From the NCBI GenBank assembly GCA_036925085.1, contig JAUPFP010000167.1, positions 51,456 to 115,455 of the forward strand: a stretch of DNA of 64,000 bases. Reading direction: 5' to 3'. Made by a program: the position numbers and the translations under genes. Source of the stretch: Brachycybe producta. Lineage: Eukaryota > Arthropoda > Diplopoda > Playtdesmida > Andrognathidae. The notes beneath the pieces were generated by a model. It saw only the letters and a list, made by a program, of their open reading frames with translations, had not been told where the DNA came from and did not search any database. Shown piece after piece: positions 56,901 to 64,000 of the stretch (position 1 is its first letter; the number at the start of each line of letters is the position of its first letter).

Positions 56901-59900
56901 AGTTGAAGTTGAACTTGAAGGTGAAGTTGAAGTTAAGTTTGAAAATGAAGTTGAAGTTGTAATTGAAGTTGAAATTGAAGTTGAAATTGAAGTTGAAATT
57001 GAAGTTGAAATTGAAGTTGAAATTGAAGTTGAAATTGAAGTTGAAATTGAAGTTGAAATTGAAGTTGAAATTGACATTGAAATTAAGTTGAAATTGAAGT
57101 TGAAATTGAAGTTAAAATTGAAGTTTAAGTTTAAGTTAAGGTTAAAGTTGAAATCGAAGTTGAATTTGAAGTTGAACTTGAAGGTGAAGTTGAAGTTAAG
57201 TTTGAAAATGAAGTTGAAGTTGAAATTGAAGTTGAAATTGAAGTTGAAATTGAAGTTGAAATTGAAGTTGAAATTGAAGTTGAAATTGAAGTTGAAATTG
57301 ACATTGAAATTGAATTTAAAATTGAAGTTGAAACTGAAGTTGAAATTGAAGTTGAAATTTAAGTTGAAATTGAAGTTGAAATTGAAGTTGAAGTTGAAAT
57401 TGAAGTTGAAGTTGAAGTTGAACTTGAAGGTGAAGTTGAAGTTAAGTTTGAAAAAGAAGTTGAAGTTGAAATTGAAGTTGAAATTGAAGTTGAAATTGAA
57501 GTTGAAATTGAAGTTGAAATTGAAGTTGAAATTGAAGTTGAAATTGAAGTTTAAATTGAAGTTGAAGTTGAGTTTGAAGTTGAAATTGAAGTTGAAGTTG
57601 AATTTGAAATTAAAGATGAAGTTGAAGTTGAATTTTAAGTTGATGTTGAATTTAAAGTTGAAGTTGAAGTTGAAGTTGAAGTTGAAATTGAAGTTGAAAT
57701 TGAAGTTGAAATTGAAGTTGAAATTGAAGTTGAAATTGAAGTTAAAATTGAAGTTGAAATTGAAGTTGAAATTGATGTTAAAATTGAAGGTGAAGATGAA
57801 GTTGAAGTTAAGTTTGAAATTGAAGTTGAAGTTTAAATTGAAGTTGAATTTAAAGTTCAAGTTGAAGTTGAAGTTGAAATTGAAGTTGAAGTTATATTTG
57901 AAGTTCAATTTGAAGTTAAAGATGAAGTTGAAGTTGAATTTTAAGTTGAGGTTGTAGTTCAAGTTGAAGTTGAAGTTGTAGTTTAAGTTGAAGTTGAAGT
58001 TGAGATTGTTGTTAAAGTCGAAGTTGAAGTTAAAATTAAAATTAAAGTTGATGTCGAAGATGATGTTGAAGATGAAATTGAAAATAAAATTGAAGTTGAA
58101 GTTGAAGTTAAAGTTGATGATGAAGTTGAAGATGAAGTTGATGTTCAAGTTGAAGTTGAAGTTGAAATTGAAGTTGAAGTTGAAGTTGAACTTGAAGGTG
58201 AAGTTGAAGTTAAGTTTGAAAATGAAGTTGAAGTTGAAAATGAAGTTGAAATTGAAGTTGAAATTGAAGTTGAAATTGAAGTTGAAATTGAAGTTGAAAT
58301 TGAAGTTGAAATTGAAGTTGAAATTGAAGTTGAAATTGAAGTTGAAATTGAAGTTGAAATTGAAGTTGAAATTGAAGTTGAAATTGAAGTTGAAATTGAC
58401 ATTGAAATTAAGTTGAAATTGAAGTTGAAACTGAAGTTAAAATTGAAGTTTAAGTTTAAGTTAAGGTTAAAGTTGAAATCGAAGTTGAATTTGAAGTTGA
58501 ACTTGAAGGTGAAGTTGAAGTTAAGTTTGAAAATGAAGTTGAAGTTGAAATTGAAGTTGAAATTGAAGTTGAAATTGAAGTTGAAATTGAAGTTGATATT
58601 GACATTGAAATTGAATTTAAAATTGAAGTTGAAATTGAAGTTGAAATTGAAGTTGAAATTGAAGATGAAATTGAAGTTGAAATTGAAGTTGAAATTGAAG
58701 TTGAAATTGAAGTTGAAATTGAAGTTGAAATTGAAGTTGAAATTGAAGTTGAAATTGAAGTTGAAATTGAAGTTGAAGTTGAAGTTGAAATTGAAGTTGA
58801 AGTTGAACTTGAAGGTGAAGTTGAAGTTAAGTTTGAAAAAGAAGTTGAAGTTGAAATTGAAGTTGAAATTGAAGTTGAAATTAAAGTTGAAATTGAAGTT
58901 GAAATTGAAGTTGAAGTTGAGTTTGAAGTTGAAATTGAAGTTGAAGTTGAATTTGAAATTAAAGATGAAGTTGAAGTTGAATTTTAAGTTGATGTTGAAT
59001 TTAAAGTTGATGTTGAAGTTGAAGTTGAAGTTGAAATTGAAGTTGAAGTTGAAATTGAAATTGAATTTGAAGTTGAAATTGAAGTTAAAATTGAAGTTGA
59101 AATTGAAGTTAAAATTGAAGTTGAAATTGAAGTTGAAATTGATGTTAAAATTGAAGGTGAAGATGAAGTTGAAGTTAAGTTTGAAATTGAAGTTGAAGTT
59201 GAAATTGAAGTTGAATTTAAAGTTGAAGTTGAAGTTGAAGTTGAAATTGAAATTGAAATTGAAGTTGAAATTGAAGTTGAAGTTGAAGTTGAACTTGAAG
59301 GTGAAGTTGAAGTTAAGTTTGAAAATGAAGTTGAAGTTGTAATTGAAGTTGAAATTGAAGTTGAAATTGAAGTTGAATTTTGAAGTTGAAATTGAAGTTG
59401 AAATTGAAGTTGAAGTCGAAGTTGAAGTTGAAGTTGAAATTGAAGTTGAAGTTGAAGTTGAAATTGAAGTTAAAGTTAAAGTTGAAATGGAAGTTGAAGT
59501 TGAAGTTGAAATTGAAGTTGAAGTTGAAGTTGAAGTTGAATTTGAAATTGAAGTTGAAATTGAAGTTGAAATTGAAGTTGAAATTGAAGTTGAAATTGAA
59601 GTTGAATTTGAAGTTGAACTTGAAGGTGAAGTTGAAGTTAAGTTTGAAAATGAAGTTGAAGTTGAAATTGAAGTTGAAATTGAAGTTGAAATTGAAGTTG
59701 AAATTGAAGTTGAAATTGAAGTTGAAATTGACATTGAAATTGAAATTGAAGTTGAAATTGAAGTTGAAATTGAAGTTGAAGTTGAGTTTGAAGTTGAAAT
59801 TGAAGTTGAAGTTGAATTTGAAATTAAAGATGAAGTTGAAGTTGAATTTTAAGTTGATGTTCAATTTAAAGTTGAAGTTGAAGTTGAAGTTGAAATTGAA

Positions 59901-62900
59901 GTTGAAGTTGAAATTGAAATTGAAGTTGAAATTGAAGTTGAAATTGAAGTTAAAATTGAAGATGAAATTGAAAATGAAATTGAAGTTGAAGTTGAAGTTA
60001 AAGTTGATGATGAAGTTGAAGATGAAGTTCATGTTCAAGTTGAAGTTGAAGTTGAAATTGAAGTTGAAGTTGAAGTTGAACTTGAAGGTGAAGTTGAAGT
60101 TAAGTTTGAAAATGAAGTTGAAGTTGTAATTGAAGTTGAAATTGAAGTTGAAATTGAAGTTGAAATTGAAGTTGAAATTGAAGTTGAAATTGAAGTTGAA
60201 ATTGAAGTTGAAATTGAAGTTGAAATTGAAGTTGAAATTGAAGTTGAAATTGAAGTTGAAATTGACATTGAAATTAAGTTGAAATTGAAGTTGAAATTGA
60301 AGTTAAAATTGAAGTTTAAGTTTAAGTTAAGGTTAAAGTTGAAATTGAAGTTGAATTTGAAGTTGAACTTGAAGGTGAAGTTGAAGTTAAGTTTGAAAAT
60401 GAAGTTGAAGTTGAAATTGAAGTTGAAATTGAAGTTAAAATTGAAGTTGAAATTGAAGTTGAAATTGATGTTAAAATTGAAGGTGAAGATGAAGTTGAAG
60501 TTAAGTTTGAAATTGAAGTTGAAGTTTAAATTGAAGTTGAATTTAAAGTTCAAGTTGAAGTTGAAGTTGAAATTGAAGTTGAAGTTATATTTGAAGTTCA
60601 ATTTGAAGTTAAAGATGAAGTTCAATTTGAAGTTAAAGATGAAGTTGAAGTTGAATTTTAAGTTGAGGTTGTAGTTCAAGTTGAAGTTGAAGTTGTAGTT
60701 TAAGTTGAAGTTGAAGTTGAGATTGTTGTTAAAGTCGAAGTTGAAGTTAAAATTAAAATTAAAGTTGATGTCGAAGATGATGTTGAAGATGAAATTGAAA
60801 ATAAAATTGAAGTTGAAGTTGAAGTTAAAGTTGATGATGAAGTTGAAGATGAAGTTGATGTTCAAGTTGAAGTTGAAGTTGAAATTGAAGTTGAAGTTGA
60901 AGTTGAACTTGAAGGTGAAGTTGAAGTTAAGTTTGAAAATGAAGTTGAAGTTGAAAATGAAGTTGAAATTGAAGTTGAAATTGAAGTTGAAATTGAAGTT
61001 GAAATTGAAGTTGAAATTGAAGTTGAAATTGAAGTTGAAATTGAAGTTGAAATTGAAGTTGAAATTGAAGTTGAAATTGAAGTTGAAATTGACATTGAAA
61101 TTAAGTTGAAATTGAAGTTGAAACTGAAGTTAAAATTGAAGTTTAAGTTTAAGTTAAGGTTAAAGTTGAAATCGAAGTTGAATTTGAAGTTGAACTTGAA
61201 GGTGAAGTTGAAGTTAAGTTTGAAAATGAAGTTGAAGTTGAAATTGAAGTTGAAATTGAAGTTGAAATTGAAGTTGAAATTGAAGTTGATATTGACATTG
61301 AAATTGAATTTAAAATTGAAGTTGAAATTGAAGTTGAAATTGAAGTTGAAATTGAAGATGAAATTGAAGTTGAAATTGAAGTTGAAATTGAAGTTGAAAT
61401 TGAAGTTGAAATTGAAGTTGAAATTGAAGTTGAAATTGAAGTTGAAATTGAAGTTGAAATTGAAGTTGAAGTTGAAGTTGAAATTGAAGTTGAAGTTGAA
61501 CTTGAAGGTGAAGTTGAAGTTAAGTTTGAAAAAGAAGTTGAAGTTGAAATTGAAGTTGAAATTGAAGTTGAAATTAAAGTTGAAATTGAAGTTGAAATTG
61601 AAGTTGAAGTTGAGTTTGAAGTTGAAATTGAAGTTGAAGTTGAATTTGAAATTAAAGATGAAGTTGAAGTTGAATTTTAAGTTGATGTTGAATTTAAAGT
61701 TGATGTTGAAGTTGAAGTTGAAGTTGAAATTGAAGTTGAAGTTGAAATTGAAATTGAATTTGAAGTTGAAATTGAAGTTAAAATTGAAGTTGAAATTGAA
61801 GTTAAAATTGAAGTTGAAATTGAAGTTGAAATTGATGTTAAAATTGAAGGTGAAGATGAAGTTGAAGTTAAGTTTGAAATTGAAGTTGAAGTTGAAATTG
61901 AAGTTGAATTTAAAGTTGAAGTTGAAGTTGAAGTTGAAATTGAAATTGAAATTGAAGTTGAAATTGAAGTTGAAGTTGAAGTTGAACGTGAAGGTGAAGT
62001 TGAAGTTAAGTTTGAAAATGAAGTTGAAGTTGTAATTGAAGTTGAAATTGAAGTTGAAATTGAAGTTGAATTTTGAAGTTGAAATTGAAGTTGAAATTGA
62101 AGTTGAAGTCGAAGTTGAAGTTGAAGTTGAAATTGAAGTTGAAGTTGAAGTTGAAATTGAAGTTAAAGTTAAAGTTGAAATGGAAGTTGAAGTTGAAGTT
62201 GAAATTGAAGTTGAAGTTTAAGTTGAAGTTGAATTTGAAATTGAAGTTGAAATTGAAGTTGAAATTGAAGTTGAAATTGAAGTTGAATTTGAAGTTGAAC
62301 TTGAAGGTGAAGTTGAAGTTAAGTTTGAAAATGAAGTTGAAGTTGAAATTGAAGTTGAAATTGAAGTTGAAATTGAAGTTGAAATTGAAGTTGAAATTGA
62401 AGTTGAAATTGACATTGAAATTGAAATTGAAGTTGAAATTGAAGTTGAAATTGAAGTTGAAGTTGAGTTTGAAGTTGAAATTGAAGTTGAAGTTGAATTT
62501 GAAATTAAAGATGAAGTTGAAGTTGAATTTTAAGTTGATGTTCAATTTAAAGTTGAAGTTGAAGTTGAAGTTGAAATTGAAGTTGAAGTTGAAATTGAAA
62601 TTGAAGTTGAAATTGAAGTTGAAATTGAAGTTAAAATTGAAGATGAAATTGAAAATGAAATTGAAGTTGAAGTTGAAGTTAAAGTTGATGATGAAGTTGA
62701 AGATGAAGTTCATGTTCAAGTTGAAGTTGAAGTTGAAATTGAAGTTGAAGTTGAAGTTGAACTTGAAGGTGAAGTTGAAGTTAAGTTTGAAAATGAAGTT
62801 GAAGTTGTAATTGAAGTTGAAATTGAAGTTGAAATTGAAGTTGAAATTGAAGTTGAAATTGAAGTTGAAATTGAAGTTGAAATTGAAGTTGAAATTGAAG

Positions 62901-63745
62901 TTGAAATTGAAGTTGAAATTGAAGTTGAAATTGAAGTTGAAATTGACATTGAAATTAAGTTGAAATTGAAGTTGAAATTGAAGTTAAAATTGAAGTTTAA
63001 GTTTAAGTTAAGGTTAAAGTTGAAATCGAAGTTGAATTGGAAGTTGAACTTGAAGGTGAAGTTGAAGTTAAGTTTGAAAATGAAGTTGAAGTTGAAATTG
63101 AAGTTGAAATTGAAGTTGAAATTGAAGTTGAAATTGAAGTTGAAATTGAAGTTGAAATTGACATTGAAATTGAATTTAAAATTGAAGTTGAAACTGAAGT
63201 TGAAATTGAAGTTGAAATTTAAGTTGAAATTGAAGTTGAAATTGAAGTTGAAGTTGAAATTGAAGTTGAAGTTGAAGTTGAACTTGAAGGTGAAGTTGAA
63301 GTTAAGTTTGAAAAAGAAGTTGAAGTTGAAATTGAAGTTGAAATTGAAGTTGAAATTGAAGTTGAAATTGAAGTTGAAATTGAAGTTGAAATTGAAGTTG
63401 AAATTGAAGTTTAAATTGAAGTTGAAGTTGTGTTTGAAGTTGAAATTGAAGTTGAAGTTGAATTTGAAATTAAAGATGAAGTTGAAGTTGAATTTTAAGT
63501 TGATGTTGAATTTAAAGTTGAAGTTGAAGTTGAAGTTGAAGTTGAAATTGAAGTTGAAGTTGAAATTGAAATTGAAGTTGAAATTGAAGTTGAAATTGAA
63601 GTTAAAATTGAAGTTGAAATTGAAGTTGAAATTGATGTTAAAATTGAAGGTGAAGATGAAGTTGAAGTTAAGTTTGAAATTGAAGTTGAAGTTGAAATTG
63701 AAGTTGAATTTAAAGTTCAAGTTGAAGTTGAAGTTGAAATTGAAG
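53967..63745 (+). repeat. ~2.7-3.2-kb higher-order repeat, three units and a partial fourth
   Basis: The phase-shift cluster GACATTGAAATTAAG followed by TTTAAGTTTAAGTTAAGG occurs at about 53.97, 57.07, 60.26 and 62.95 kb (spacings about 3105, 3190 and 2683 bp). In the 53.97-kb copy the trailing cluster is shortened. The 58.41-60.13 and 61.11-62.81 kb parts agree almost base for base at offset 2693. The third unit lacks about 0.5 kb present in the second (near 60.42-60.45 kb). The fourth unit resembles the second, not the third. Confidence 0.75.
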
Positions 63746-64000
63746 TTAAGTTATATTTGAAGTTCAATTTGAAGTTAAAGATGAAGTTGAAGTTGAATTT
63801 TAAGTTGAGGTTGTAGTTCAAGTTGAAGTTGAAGTTGTAGTTGAAGTTGAAGTTGTAAGTTGAAGATGATGATGATTAAAGTGAAGTTGAAGTTGAAGTT
63901 TAAGAGTTGAAGTTGAAGTTGATGTTGAAGTTGATGTTGAAGTTGAATTGAAGTTGAAGTTTGGAGTTGATTTGAAGGATTGAGGGTTGGAAGGGATTGG
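63746..64000 (+). repeat. Degenerate end of the satellite
   Basis: The words GAAGTT and GTTGAA are still recognisable, but phase is lost repeatedly and novel strings appear (TGTAAG, GATGATGATGATT, TTTAAGAG, TTTGGAG). The last ~40 bases are G-rich and no longer follow the six-base pattern. A marker block begins near 63808 and breaks down after about 45 bases. This may be a true array edge or a low-accuracy contig end; the sequence alone cannot decide. Confidence 0.7.

Larger units (their letters stand above)
32523..63745 (+). repeat. GAAGTT/GAAATT satellite array, right part
   Basis: This is the same array in the same orientation, resuming directly after the retrotransposon. Joining the flanks with one copy of the 4-bp target duplication restores the word order and phase exactly. 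It holds the clearest large duplications of the window (3.10 kb and 3.83 kb) and the longest pure 12-base run. No other sequence class was seen in 31 kb. Confidence 0.97.

Noticed and set aside
32627-63760. The same kinds of long frames in the right array
   Set aside because: Same reason. Duplicated frames of identical length reflect tandem duplications of the satellite, not gene families.
1-64000. CRISPR array, telomeric repeat or rRNA/tRNA genes
   Set aside because: The repeats have no unique spacers of fixed length, the word is not a telomere type, and no tRNA or rRNA fold was recognised. The only tRNA-like string is the 18-nt primer-binding site.

Overview
This is eukaryotic nuclear DNA of one unusual kind. 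About 80% of the window (1-19470 and 32523-63745) is a single satellite array built on two six-base words, GAAGTT and GAAATT, which mostly alternate as a 12-base unit. The plus strand is purine-rich and almost free of C. A 13,052-bp Ty3/Gypsy LTR retrotransposon (19471-32522, read on the minus strand) is inserted in the array. Nothing here identifies the host species. No host protein gene, tRNA or rRNA was found.

The array is not a simple microsatellite. Rare variant words and one-base phase shifts act as fingerprints and recur in fixed order, giving higher-order repeats: a ~1.03-kb duplication (0.66-2.5 kb), a 547-bp duplication (4.0-5.1 kb), three ~1.7-kb units (4.7-9.8 kb), ~0.77-kb units (14.2-15.7 kb), a 3.10-kb tandem duplication (38.6-44.75 kb), a 3.83-kb tandem duplication (44.1-51.8 kb) and a ~2.7-3.2-kb repeat (54.0-63.7 kb). 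A ~200-bp marker block appears about 18 times and a second marker block nine times. This fits growth by repeated unequal exchange. The word structure leaves five of six frames free of stops, so very long open frames such as (KL)n, (EV/EI)n, (NF)n and (TS/IS)n arise automatically and are not called as genes. In the last ~250 bp the regular phase decays, which is either the array edge or poor sequence.

The retrotransposon looks whole. It has two 808-bp LTRs differing at about four positions, a 4-bp target duplication (AAAT), a primer-binding site resembling the 3' end of tRNA-Ala, a leader with about eleven hairpins at ~71-bp spacing, an open gag, a candidate -1 frameshift signal at the gag/pol junction, and an open pol with protease, reverse transcriptase, RNase H and integrase in Ty3/Gypsy order. 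Pol continues for about 1,485 residues past the integrase, with a 54-residue repeat, long low-complexity basic stretches and an unrecognised C-terminal segment. The element is young and inserted after this part of the array existed.

The items most worth a second look are the higher-order architecture of the GAAGTT/GAAATT satellite, the hairpin-array leader, the frameshift signal and the large unexplained region after the integrase.
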